Origin: Saprospiraceae bacterium
GTDB lineage: Bacteria > Bacteroidota > Bacteroidia > Chitinophagales > Saprospiraceae
NCBI GenBank assembly: GCA_016719615.1
Contig: JADJYQ010000001.1
Span: 1,896,501-1,960,500 of the forward strand
Direction: 5' to 3'
Length of the DNA: 64,000 bases
Shown here: positions 1 through 8,562 of the stretch, piece by piece
Layout of the letters: each line of letters opens with the position of its first letter
How positions within the stretch are numbered: the stretch's first letter is position 1
Made by a program: the position numbers and the translations under genes
The notes under the pieces: model-generated
The model's database searches: none
What the model was told of the DNA's origin: nothing
What the model saw: only the letters and a program-made list of their open reading frames with translations

Positions 1-1
1 A

Positions 2-211
2 TTTGTGTTGCGGAAGAAAAGACCCGATGTACACAGGCCTTATAAAGCTTTCGGATATCCTATTGTACCGGCTCTGTATATTCTGCTTGCAAGTTTATTT
101 TGTATCAATCTTTTGATTCAAAAGCCATTGTATTCTTTTCCAGGATTATTGATCGTTGCATTGGGAATACCGGTCTATTTCATGTGGAAGAAGAAAATGA
201 ATGCAGCCTAA
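2..211 (+). CDS. APC-family amino-acid permease, C-terminal end (cut by window start)
   Basis: Only the last 69 codons are in the window; the frame is open through base 2 and ends at TAA 209-211. The fragment opens with a cytoplasmic VLRKKRPDVHRPYKAFGYP stretch, followed by two hydrophobic segments and a short basic tail (WKKKMNAA). The VLR-(K)-x-P-(D)-x-x-RP(F/Y)K pattern is the loop before the last two membrane helices in APC-superfamily transporters. The same pattern (VLRKSKPDLPRPFK) ends the complete permease at 1172-2701 on the other strand, so this is probably a paralogous inner-membrane amino-acid transporter. Substrate cannot be told from the tail alone. Confidence 0.7.
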   Translation, partial: FVLRKKRPDVHRPYKAFGYPIVPALYILLASLFCINLLIQKPLYSFPGLLIVALGIPVYFMWKKKMNAA

Positions 212-260
212 AGCTGAGCGTTTTAAAAAGCGAAGGAAGAGTGCAGGCTTGTGGGAAGAT

Positions 261-430
261 GTCTGTTAGTCTAGTTAGTCTAATAGTCTGTTAGTCTGTT
301 AGTTTGTTAGTTTGTTAGTTTGTTAGTTTGAGAGACTGAATGTCTTGATCAACCAATAAACTGTAAACTTCTTAATTTAGGCTTATTGGAAAAAGTCTGA
401 TAGTCTGAAAGTCTGATAGTCTGATAGTCT
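261..430. repeat. Short tandem repeats of TTAGTCTG / TTAGTTTG type
   Basis: Positions 261-330 are an imperfect array with an 8-base period (gttagtct drifting to gttagttt), and 394-430 hold a second array (tagtctga units). The same unit recurs about 33 kb away at 33985-34010. No open frame crosses it. It looks like replication-slippage DNA rather than a protein-coding or CRISPR array, because there are no spacers. Confidence 0.75.
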
Positions 431-518
431 GTGAGGAGGATTTTATACTTGGAGGCTACAACAGTTGCTAACATATGTTAGTTTATAGAAATATAATTTT
501 TTGAGAGCTAAGCGTAAT

Positions 519-612
519 CTTCATCCCGATTTTTTTAAATTTCTTGTAATCAATAGCGTATTTCAAAGCGGGATCCGTTCGAGTGATAGGAAAACTCCGT
601 TTTCCAAACGGA
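519..612 (-). repeat. Dispersed ~95-bp repeat, copy 1
   Basis: The reverse complement of this stretch matches 12331-12425 nearly base for base. Both contain a GGAAAAC-GGA-GTTTTCC hairpin, then a core with CCCGCTTTGAAATAC, a TATTGATTACAAGAAATTTAA segment, and CGGGATGAAG at the end. The two copies lie in opposite orientation in spacers downstream of unrelated genes. The element has no open frame and resembles a REP/MITE-like non-coding dispersed repeat. Confidence 0.7.
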
Positions 613-674
613 AGATGAATTGAAATAGACTTTTTAAAGATCATTAATTACCCAATATCAAACTCCCTTAGCTT

Positions 675-1110
675 CTTATTTGTCTGAAGCAGAATTTTTA
701 GAATGGAGTATAGGTGTAAAGGCTAAAGGGAAAAGGCCAAAGGGGGGATTCTTTTTCCTTTTTGTCTGAAGCAGAATTTTCAGAATGGAGTATAGGTTTA
801 AAGGCTAAAGGCTAAAAGGTCGAAGTGATGGGGAATTCTTTCTTCCTTTTTGTCTGAAGCAGAATTTTCAGAATGGAATATAGGTGTAAATTAAAGTATG
901 TGAATCGCCTTTAGCCTTTAAGCTTTAGCCTTATTCCTCTTAAACAACTGCAAACTGTCCACTGAAAACTTCTTATTTGTCTGAAGCAGAATTTTCAGAA
1001 TTAGAGAATTTTTAGAATGGCATGAGTGCGAATGGAAGTGTGTGAATCGCCTTTAGCCTTTAAGCTTTAGACTTATTCCTCTTAAACAACTGCAAACTGT
1101 CAACTAAAAA
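675..1110. repeat. Cluster of ~40-bp direct repeats and two ~60-bp repeats
   Basis: The motif TGTCTGAAGCAGAATTTT with flanking bases (ending GAATGGAGTATAGG in most copies) occurs four times, starting near 681, 763, 851 and 978. Between copies are AAGGCTAAAGG-type filler and two copies (about 898-960 and 1041-1100) of a longer unit with TGTGAATCGCCTTTAGCC and AACAACTGCAAACTGTC. I see no promoter or open frame. Together with the preceding arrays this fills the whole 960-bp gap between the two permeases. Confidence 0.7.
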
Positions 1111-1171
1111 CTAATCCCCGATAAGACCTTTGCAAACAATAACAGCACTTATGTCGGGACTGAGAATTTCT

Positions 1172-2701
1172 TTAAAGTTTCTGTACCTTACTATGTTTGA
1201 TTCCATAAAAGAAATAAATGGAAATACCTAGTATCATCCAGACGATCAATCGCAGCCAGGTATCCATAGGCAAACCCAACATTTGAGCAAAACAAATAAG
1301 TGCTCCTAAAATGGGGACTAATGGAACTAAAGGTGTTTTAAATGGCCTAGGTAGATCGGGTTTAGATTTTCTCAAGACGATGATACCTATACATACAATC
1401 ACGAATGCAAATAAAGTACCTATGGATACCAACTCACCTAATATATTAATTGGCAACACCCCTGCAAAAAAAGCAGCAACGACACCGGTAAGGATGGTAG
1501 TCACATGAGGCGTTTTGTATTTATGGTGCACTTTTGCAAAAACAGGCGGGAGCAACCCATCTTGTGCCATGGAAAAGAAAATTCGCGGTTGCCCCATCAG
1601 CATTACTAAAATTACGGAACTCAATCCAGCGATAGCCCCAAGTTTGACAGGGAAGCGCAACCATTCGAGGCCGCTTCCGGCCTTGTCTATGGCCAAAGCT
1701 ATAGGAGCCGGAACATTCAGATCTTTATAGTTAACGATACCGGTCATGACCAAAGCAACGAGAATATATAAAATGGTACAGACCACCAGAGATCCGAGGA
1801 TGCCAACAGGCATATCTTTTTGAGGATTTTTTGCTTCTTGTGCTAGGGTTGATACCGCATCAAAACCGATGTAGGCAAAGAAAATAACACCTGCTGCAGT
1901 CACAATTCCAAACCATCCATAGTGCCCTCGCCCATCCACATCTATAATACGTTCAGGTATAAATGGAACCCAGTTTTCGGATGATATATAACTAAATCCA
2001 AACACTATAAATAAAATGATAACAGCAAGTTTGATCAAAACGATCACATTATTGAAATTGGCGGATTCTTTAATTCCTATAACCAATAATATTGTAAGTA
2101 AGCCGATGATAAATACAGCTGGTAGATTAAAGATAGCCGTAACACTTTCCAGACTTGCCGGATCGATGGCTGCAGCGGCTAATTTATCAGACACATTTGA
2201 GCTGAGGGCTGCCCAACCTTCATTGGGAATATTAACCAGTTTGGTTCCGGAAGAAGCAATTAACTCCGGAGGAAGGTATACCCCAAAATCTTTCAAGATA
2301 CTTACAAAGTACCCGGACCAGCCAACAGCGACTGTACTTGCACCAAATAAATATTCAAGTATTAAATCCCAACCAATAATCCAGGCAACAAATTCACCCA
2401 GTGTTGAATAAGAGTAGGCATATGCGCTTCCGGAGATCGGGATCATTGCTGCGTACTCTGCATAACACAGACCAGCAAAAGCACAACCAATTCCAGACAG
2501 AATAAACGCAAGCACCAAAGCCGGACCGGCATGCTCAGCAGCTGCTGTACCTGTTAATACAAATATACCCGTACCAATGATGGCACCAATTCCCAGGGAA
2601 ACCAGATTCGTTGCAGTTAAGGTTCGGTTGAGTCCTTTGGTGGAATCCGCTGCTTCTGCATGGAGATGGCCAATGGGTTTTACTTTAAAGAGGTTTTTCA
2701 T
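1172..2701 (-). CDS. APC-superfamily amino-acid permease (cationic amino-acid transporter type)
   Basis: A 509-residue inner-membrane transporter expected to import amino acids in symport or exchange. After a short cytoplasmic N-terminus (TKGLNRTLTATNLVSLGIGA), the first helix carries the APC hallmark GIGAIIGTGIFVLTG. The conserved GWDLILEY segment follows near residue 110, then the helix-6 region AYIGFDAVSTLAQEAKNP near 277, and the terminal VLRKSKPDLPRPFK loop before the last two helices. Hydrophobicity suggests 12-14 helices. Length and motifs fit the YfnA/CAT branch (TC 2.A.3.3). Substrate is not determinable. It is transcribed away from the divergent gene at 2874. Confidence 0.9.
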   Translation of the reverse strand: MKNLFKVKPIGHLHAEAADSTKGLNRTLTATNLVSLGIGAIIGTGIFVLTGTAAAEHAGPALVLAFILSGIGCAFAGLCYAEYAAMIPISGSAYAYSYSTLGEFVAWIIGWDLILEYLFGASTVAVGWSGYFVSILKDFGVYLPPELIASSGTKLVNIPNEGWAALSSNVSDKLAAAAIDPASLESVTAIFNLPAVFIIGLLTILLVIGIKESANFNNVIVLIKLAVIILFIVFGFSYISSENWVPFIPERIIDVDGRGHYGWFGIVTAAGVIFFAYIGFDAVSTLAQEAKNPQKDMPVGILGSLVVCTILYILVALVMTGIVNYKDLNVPAPIALAIDKAGSGLEWLRFPVKLGAIAGLSSVILVMLMGQPRIFFSMAQDGLLPPVFAKVHHKYKTPHVTTILTGVVAAFFAGVLPINILGELVSIGTLFAFVIVCIGIIVLRKSKPDLPRPFKTPLVPLVPILGALICFAQMLGLPMDTWLRLIVWMILGISIYFFYGIKHSKVQKL

Positions 2702-2873
2702 TTGTTGTTGAATAAGCGGCTAATATAAGCGAAATTCCATTTAGAATTTATTTGCAATTTATTTTGGACAAGGGCTTATGGAAATCAACAACTTACAATT
2801 CAAATTCGCGTTATATCAGACTAAAAAATCTGCTCTTATCGTTTTATCTGAAGTTTCCATTATTTTGCATGCG

Positions 2874-4646
2874 ATGAAAAAATTGTTGAGTATTCTTTTA
2901 TCTGGCTATTCTTGCTTGATATTCTGTCAATCAGAAAACAAAGCATTGGTTGAAAATTATCAAAAACTGGCTCCCGATGAAGCAGTACGTGCAATCCTCA
3001 TCGATAAGCAAAATTACAAATGGCTTGGCACAGATCGTGGACTTTATCGCATGATCTCTATGGACCATGATGCGGAACTCATGAGCTCAGATTCAGTAGC
3101 TGCGATCACTGAGGACAAAAAAGAAATGGTATGGTATGGTAACAGATCTCAACAACTCATCACAGAAGACAAAATGCTTACCATAGATTTGGCCATTAAA
3201 GGTGCGCTCATCCAATGTATGGCTTATTATAAAGGAGATATTTGGGTAGGTACCGATAAAGGACTCTTTAGAGTATCAGATGATCAAAGCCGGATACTTA
3301 ATCATTATACTTCTAAAAATTCAAAGTTGAACAAGGAGGGCATTAACTCCCTTTATGTAGATCCAAAGCAACGATTATGGATTGGGACTGAAGGTGGCAT
3401 TGTAAAAATAGAAGACAAAGATTGGGATATCTATGAAAAAAATTCAAAGTTCAACGGAGCTATATCTTCAACAGAAGGTACATGGTTGTTGGCAGAAGAC
3501 CGCATGTGGCTGGTCTACGAAGAAGATGGCCGTGAGCGATGGCAGGATGCAGCCGTAAAAAGAGGTTTGAGCAAAGGGCCCGTACGCGCCCTGGCTTCAG
3601 ATAGTAAAGGTCGCATTTATGTAGCATCCGAATTGCTCGTGCAATTTGATCCGTACACCGATAATACCCTATTACTCGATGAAGATTATGGTTTTGTATC
3701 ATCGCAAACACTTTCTCTGGCTTGTGATAAAAATGATGATTTATGGGTAGGGACTGCCGATCGGGGTCTTTTTCGAATAGATATATTGGATGGTGAAGAA
3801 GAAGCATTCAAAGTTATTGCATATAGCAAAGGAGACATCAAATGTAATGGGGATAAAACTGCTTCTGTGATCGTAATTGCTAAAGGTGGTAAAACCCCTT
3901 ATAGTTATGAATGGTCTGACGGCGTCAAAAAATTAACCAAACGGGATAGTCTTGGTGCGGGTACTTTCCAAATAACAGTCACCGATGCCGAAGCTGAAGA
4001 ATATGTGGCTACTGTAAAAATCAAAGAACCGGAACCCATTGAAGTCATCGTGACTTCTAAATCGCCTGTATCAGCAGTAAACAGGAAAGATGGGAAAGCT
4101 ACGATTGAGATCCGAGGTGGAACCGGAACGCATCGCATCTTATGGTCGAACGGGAGATCCGGACTCAACAATACCAATCTTGCAGCCGGCAAACAAGGTG
4201 TGCGTATCATGGACCAAAACAACTGCGTTCATAATTACGATCTGCTCATCGATCAACCTAAAGTCATTGCTGACCTGGATCGAAAAAAAATTACAGTTGG
4301 ACAAACTTTACAAATCAACCAATTATTCTTTGATGCTGACTCTGCTGTTATTAACGATCGTTCGTTTGCTGTATTGAATGAAATTTATGACTTCTTGATT
4401 AATAACCGGGATGTCGTCATTGAAATTGGTGGGCACACGAATTCCATCCCACCGCATGAATATTGTGACCGATTAAGCACTACGCGCGCAAAAAATGTTG
4501 CTGATTTTTTGATCGAAAAGGGAATCGTTTCGTCACAGGTTCAATATAAAGGCTATGGCAAACGCGTCCCAATAGCCAGTAATGATACTGCTGCGGGTCG
4601 TTTAAAGAATCAAAGAGTAGAATTGAAGATTATTTCTATGAATTGA
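2874..4646 (+). CDS. Secreted fusion: two-component-type propeller + SprB-like repeats + OmpA peptidoglycan-binding domain
   Basis: The frame is open from 2778, but the ATG at 2874 is preferred because it begins a classic signal peptide (MKKLLSILLSGYSCLIFCQ). Residues ~25-320 contain Reg_prop-type propeller blades (KWLGTDRGLYRM, IWVGTDKGLFRV, LWIGTEGGIVKI, LWVGTADRGLFRI). Residues ~325-475 hold two SprB-like units (CNGDKTASVIVIAKGG...YSYEWSDG and a second ending in RIMDQNNC). Residues ~485-590 form an OmpA-like domain with LFFDADSAVIND, GHTNSIPP, LSTTRAKNVADFL and a terminal NQRVELKI. It probably sits in the periplasm or outer membrane anchored to the cell wall. The usual Asp of GHTD is Asn here. 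No kinase is attached. Its end overlaps the convergent cca end by 11 bases. Confidence 0.75.
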   Translation: MKKLLSILLSGYSCLIFCQSENKALVENYQKLAPDEAVRAILIDKQNYKWLGTDRGLYRMISMDHDAELMSSDSVAAITEDKKEMVWYGNRSQQLITEDKMLTIDLAIKGALIQCMAYYKGDIWVGTDKGLFRVSDDQSRILNHYTSKNSKLNKEGINSLYVDPKQRLWIGTEGGIVKIEDKDWDIYEKNSKFNGAISSTEGTWLLAEDRMWLVYEEDGRERWQDAAVKRGLSKGPVRALASDSKGRIYVASELLVQFDPYTDNTLLLDEDYGFVSSQTLSLACDKNDDLWVGTADRGLFRIDILDGEEEAFKVIAYSKGDIKCNGDKTASVIVIAKGGKTPYSYEWSDGVKKLTKRDSLGAGTFQITVTDAEAEEYVATVKIKEPEPIEVIVTSKSPVSAVNRKDGKATIEIRGGTGTHRILWSNGRSGLNNTNLAAGKQGVRIMDQNNCVHNYDLLIDQPKVIADLDRKKITVGQTLQINQLFFDADSAVINDRSFAVLNEIYDFLINNRDVVIEIGGHTNSIPPHEYCDRLSTTRAKNVADFLIEKGIVSSQVQYKGYGKRVPIASNDTAAGRLKNQRVELKIISMN

Positions 4647-6117
4647 CCTCTGATGGATTCCTAACAGTTGTTAGCTCTTCTAAAGATTTGACGGCAACAA
4701 GACCTAATTCCAAGCCCTTTTCCTGCATCAACTTCAGAGCGGCCTGTCTTTCATTCGGAATTGTACCTTCCAAAATGGCTTCTCGAATACATGTTTTGAT
4801 GATACCAACCTCCTTACCGGGTTTGATTTGAAAGAGTTCCATAATATCTGCACCATCAACAGGTGGTTGCCAATTGCGGATGCGATCTTTTGCTTCCAGT
4901 TCATATAACTTTTCTCTAACGATACTATAGTTATTCAAATAGCGATTTACTTTAGTAATATTTTTTGAAGTTATATCAGCTTCGCACAACATCAACAAAT
5001 CTTCTAAATCTTCACCAGCATCAAACAAAAGCCGTCTTAAAGCCGAATCAGAGATTTCTTCTTTGGTCAAAGCAATGGGTCTCAGATGCAAGCGCACCAT
5101 TTTCTGCACATATTTGAGTTTATGATCCAAAGGCAATCGCATTGATTTAAATATACGCGGCACCATAGCAGCACCTAATGCATCGTGTCCATGAAAAGTC
5201 CAACCAATTCCCTTTTCAAACTTTTTAGTTTGAGGTTTGGCGATGTCATGTAAAAGAGCAGACCATCGCAACATCAAATTATCTGATTTGGCCGCCAAAT
5301 TATCAACAACTTCCAGCGTATGGTAAAAATTATCTTTATGACCTTTACCTTCCAGGTATTCAACACCAGCAAGTAAAATTAATTCCGGGAGAATATTTTC
5401 TAACAAACCCGTTTTATAAAGTAAATCGAGTCCGATGGAAGGCTTATGACATAATAATATTTTATCCAATTCTGTAGTAATGCGTTCCTTCGAAACGATT
5501 TTAATGCGATCGCAGCAGCTTTTAATACCCTCCAGCGTTTCAGGATCTATGACATATTGTAATTGTGTTGCAAATCGAATGGCTCTCATCATTCGGAGCG
5601 GATCATCTGAAAATGTAGTATCCGGATTGCCAGGTGTTTTGATGCGTTTCTTCTTGATATCACCCAATCCATCGAATGGATCTATCAGTTCTCCGTAATT
5701 GGAAGCATTTAAACTTATTGAAATCGCGTTGATTGTAAAATCTCTTCTCAGCTGATCATCTTCGAGGGTTCCCGAAAAAATGACTGGTTTACGCGAATCG
5801 TGTTTATAAGATTCTTTTCGTGCCCCAACAAATTCAATATGTAAATCTTTATGTTGAAGAGCTGCTGTGCCAAACCGACTATAGAAATTCACATTGGGCC
5901 GGGGTTTAAATTCATCAGCAACGAGTTCGGCCAGTTTAATCGCATCACCAATACAAACGATATCAATATCATTTGATGCTCTACCAATAATTTTATCTCG
6001 AATGTATCCACCTATTGCATACACTTCTAAGTTTTCTCTTTGGGCAACAGAAGAAATTATAGAAAGAATTTTTTTCTCTGAAGCACTCAGATCAAATAAC
6101 AAAGACTGCTCCATCAT
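4636..6117 (-). CDS. cca: CCA tRNA nucleotidyltransferase / poly(A)-polymerase family with HD domain
   Basis: A 493-residue class II nucleotidyltransferase that adds or repairs the 3' CCA of tRNAs. The N-terminal head domain shows GGYIRDKIIG followed by NDIDIVCIG (metal-binding DxD). RRDFTINAIS and LRMMRAIRFATQL mark the neck/nucleotide-binding region. An HD phosphohydrolase domain follows with LLHDIAKP near residue 290. The tRNA-Leu gene at 61774 encodes no CCA, so this enzyme is needed. The ATG at 6117 overlaps the stop of dusB by one base (TAATG), implying translational coupling. Two consecutive ATGs are possible starts; the difference is one residue. Confidence 0.92.
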   Translation of the reverse strand: MMEQSLLFDLSASEKKILSIISSVAQRENLEVYAIGGYIRDKIIGRASNDIDIVCIGDAIKLAELVADEFKPRPNVNFYSRFGTAALQHKDLHIEFVGARKESYKHDSRKPVIFSGTLEDDQLRRDFTINAISISLNASNYGELIDPFDGLGDIKKKRIKTPGNPDTTFSDDPLRMMRAIRFATQLQYVIDPETLEGIKSCCDRIKIVSKERITTELDKILLCHKPSIGLDLLYKTGLLENILPELILLAGVEYLEGKGHKDNFYHTLEVVDNLAAKSDNLMLRWSALLHDIAKPQTKKFEKGIGWTFHGHDALGAAMVPRIFKSMRLPLDHKLKYVQKMVRLHLRPIALTKEEISDSALRRLLFDAGEDLEDLLMLCEADITSKNITKVNRYLNNYSIVREKLYELEAKDRIRNWQPPVDGADIMELFQIKPGKEVGIIKTCIREAILEGTIPNERQAALKLMQEKGLELGLVAVKSLEELTTVRNPSEVNS

Positions 6118-7124
6118 TAAACTTCCATTAGAACTTCGTCAGCATAACAAAGTTGTATTTTATCAAGTATCGAAATAATTTCCTGTAATTCGCAAGTACT
6201 CACCAATTGTGTCCGAAAATCTTTAATTCCGGGATATCCTTTGAAATAATTAGTGTAATGGCGTTTCATTTCCACGATACCCACTTTTTCTCCCTTCCAT
6301 TTTATAGCATGAAATAAATGTTGCTTAACAGCCACAATCCGTTCTTCAAGTGATGGCGGATCCAATAAATTGCCTGTTTGTAAGAAATGCTTGATTTCTC
6401 TAAAGATCCAGGGATAGCCAATACTTGCCCTGCCAATCATGATCCCATCCACGCCGTATTTGTTTTTATAAGCCAATGCTTTTTGCGGGCTATCGATATC
6501 TCCATTACCAAAAATCGGAATGTGTATTCTTGGATTTTCCTTGACTTTTGCAATCCAGGTCCAATCTGCATCTCCTTTATACATTTGTGATCGCGTGCGT
6601 GCATGAATGGTGAGTGCTTGAATGCCAACATCTTGTAATCGCTCTGCGACTTCTTCTATAAATATTGTTTTATCGTCCCAACCTAAACGTGTTTTTACAG
6701 TAACGGGGAGTTTTGTTGATTGAACAACAGCTTTTGTAAGTGCTACCATTTTGGGAACATCGCGGAGAATTCCCGCACCCGCCATTTTGCAGACAACTTT
6801 TTGAACCGGACAACCATAATTTATATCAATGATCTCCGGTTGAGCGCGCTCTACAATTTCTGTAGCTCGCATCATAGAGTCGTATTCTGCTCCAAAAATC
6901 TGAACTCCTACCGGCCTTTCTTCAGGATAAATATCCAATTTTTGGACGGATTTGGCTGCATCCCGGATAAGACCTTCCACTGAAATAAATTCAGTGAACA
7001 TAAGGTCGCAAGCATGTTGTTTGCACAACATGCGAAATGGCGGATCACTGACATCCTCCATAGGTGCCAGAATTATTGGAAACTCCGGCAATTCAAGCGT
7101 TCCTATTTTTAAACCAGGCTTCAT
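6117..7124 (-). CDS. dusB: tRNA-dihydrouridine synthase, DusB type
   Basis: An FMN-dependent TIM-barrel enzyme reducing uridines in tRNA D-loops. Motifs in order: PIILAPMEDVSDPPFR (FMN site), DINYGCPVQKV with the catalytic Cys in the GCP motif, VTVKTRLGWDD, LTIHARTRSQMYKGDADW, IPIFGNGDI, and GIMIGRASIGYPWIF. Length is normal for DusB. I choose the ATG at 7124 (MKPGLKIGTLEL) over an upstream TTG at 7133, because a perfect TAACTTTG promoter element at 7131-7138 overlaps that TTG. The mRNA would then be nearly leaderless. It forms an operon with cca, both acting in tRNA maturation. Confidence 0.93.
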   Translation of the reverse strand: MKPGLKIGTLELPEFPIILAPMEDVSDPPFRMLCKQHACDLMFTEFISVEGLIRDAAKSVQKLDIYPEERPVGVQIFGAEYDSMMRATEIVERAQPEIIDINYGCPVQKVVCKMAGAGILRDVPKMVALTKAVVQSTKLPVTVKTRLGWDDKTIFIEEVAERLQDVGIQALTIHARTRSQMYKGDADWTWIAKVKENPRIHIPIFGNGDIDSPQKALAYKNKYGVDGIMIGRASIGYPWIFREIKHFLQTGNLLDPPSLEERIVAVKQHLFHAIKWKGEKVGIVEMKRHYTNYFKGYPGIKDFRTQLVSTCELQEIISILDKIQLCYADEVLMEV

Positions 7125-7130
7125 GCGCGG

Positions 7131-7138
7131 CAAAGTTA
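7131..7138 (-). promoter_or_regulatory. Bacteroidota -7 promoter element (TAACTTTG) for dusB-cca
   Basis: Exact match to TAnnTTTG on the minus strand, only six bases before the dusB ATG. Transcription would start at or just before the start codon. Confidence 0.6.
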
Positions 7139-7285
7139 ATAAATGCCAGCATAAACACCGCCCTTGCTTAGAAACTCTGACTTACTTCATTGTAAATCTA
7201 TGTTTTATAAATTCACTGCTCAATTCATCGAATTGGGCTTTAATTCATCAATTTTATCATTACTTTTCGCATTCTAATTGAAATC

Positions 7286-8551
7286 ATGATTACATTAATT
7301 ACTTCGTTCTTTATCCTTGGATATTTGAGTATCATTTTTGAACATCAAATCAAAATTGATAAAGCAGTATCTGCTCTGATTACCGGGGTAGCTTGTTGGG
7401 TAGTCATTGCATTGAATCAAAATAGTGTTGAAGCTTCAGATCATTTGGTTTTAGAATTATCTCACGTATTAGGTGAGATTGCAGCAATTCTGTTTTTTCT
7501 GATTGGCGCAATGACCATTGTTGAATTAATCGATTTACATCAGGGATTCCATGTGGTGAGTAGCTGGATCAAAAGCAAGAAAAAATTCACTTTACTGATC
7601 CTCATTTCTGTGATCGCATTTTTCTTTTCGGCAGTATTGGACAATCTCACCACCACGATCGTCATGATCTCGCTGATCAGAAAAATCATTCACCATAATG
7701 AAGACCGTTTGTGGTTTGCAAGTTTTGTAGTAATTGCTGCAAATGCCGGCGGTGCCTGGTCTCCTATTGGCGATGTTACTACCACGATGTTATGGATCGC
7801 ACATAAAGTATCATCCTTACATTTGGTGCAGGAATTGTTTATTCCTTCCGTATTATGCATTGCCATTCCTCTTTTGATCGCATCCAGAAATACCCGTTTT
7901 TGGGGCTATTATAAAGATGAGGCAGAAATACCGGAAGCCTTTCATCCATCATCTTCCTTTTATTTATGGACCGGAATAACTTTACTCATTTTTGTGCCTA
8001 TCTTTAAAACCTTGACTCACCTTCCGCCTTTTATGGGAATGATGGGTGCAATGGCTATTTTCTGGTTGATTTCGGAAATTAATCACCCCTATAAATTTCC
8101 GGAAACCAGAGATAGTCCCAAACCAACCGTAAGAAATGCACTCTCGCGAATTGAGATTCCAAGTATTTTATTTTTCTTTGGAATTCTATTTGCAATATCA
8201 GCATTGCAACAAGTGGGTCAACTCAAAAACCTTGGCGTTTTTTTAGATCAACATATTAGCGATCCTGCAATTATCGCATTTGTTCTGGGCTTATTATCTG
8301 CTGTAATTGATAACGTCCCTCTCGTTGCGGGAGCCATGGGAATGTACTCTTATTCTTTGGATCACTCGTTTTGGCATGAAGTAGCTTATGCAGCGGGAAC
8401 CGGTGGTAGTGTCCTCATTATAGGATCTGCAGCCGGTGTTGCGGCTATGGGACTTGAAAAAATAACTTATCCCTGGTATTTTAAAAGAATCAGTTTTTTA
8501 GCTTTATTGGGCTATGTAGCGGGATGGGTTTACATTTATTATTTTTCCTGA
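7286..8551 (+). CDS. nhaD: Na+/H+ antiporter, NhaD family
   Basis: A 421-residue polytopic membrane protein of the ArsB/NhaD (IT) superfamily, exporting Na+ (and perhaps Li+) in exchange for protons. Diagnostic parts are FFSAVLDNLTTTIVMISL near residue 110, AANAGGAWSPIGDVTTTMLW near 150, and the second inverted-repeat counterpart GLLSAVIDNVPLVAGAMGMY and AAGTGGSVLIIGSAAGVAAM in the C-terminal half. The SAV(L/I)DN pair with polar residues in the middle of helices is the transport core. The ATG at 7286 starts directly with the first helix. The next gene follows after 11 bases, suggesting co-transcription. Confidence 0.9.
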   Translation: MITLITSFFILGYLSIIFEHQIKIDKAVSALITGVACWVVIALNQNSVEASDHLVLELSHVLGEIAAILFFLIGAMTIVELIDLHQGFHVVSSWIKSKKKFTLLILISVIAFFFSAVLDNLTTTIVMISLIRKIIHHNEDRLWFASFVVIAANAGGAWSPIGDVTTTMLWIAHKVSSLHLVQELFIPSVLCIAIPLLIASRNTRFWGYYKDEAEIPEAFHPSSSFYLWTGITLLIFVPIFKTLTHLPPFMGMMGAMAIFWLISEINHPYKFPETRDSPKPTVRNALSRIEIPSILFFFGILFAISALQQVGQLKNLGVFLDQHISDPAIIAFVLGLLSAVIDNVPLVAGAMGMYSYSLDHSFWHEVAYAAGTGGSVLIIGSAAGVAAMGLEKITYPWYFKRISFLALLGYVAGWVYIYYFS

Positions 8552-8562
8552 AATATTAAAAG

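Noticed and set aside
261..430. CRISPR array
   Set aside because: Units are 8 bases, contiguous and drifting, with no spacers and no cas genes in the window.
675..1110. CRISPR-like or IS-end interpretation of the four ~40-bp repeats
   Set aside because: Intervals between copies are themselves related filler, not unique spacers, and there is no transposase.
2016..2411. 131-residue open frame opposite the permease
   Set aside because: Antisense to a clear transporter gene, with no domain; it reflects the codon bias of the real strand.
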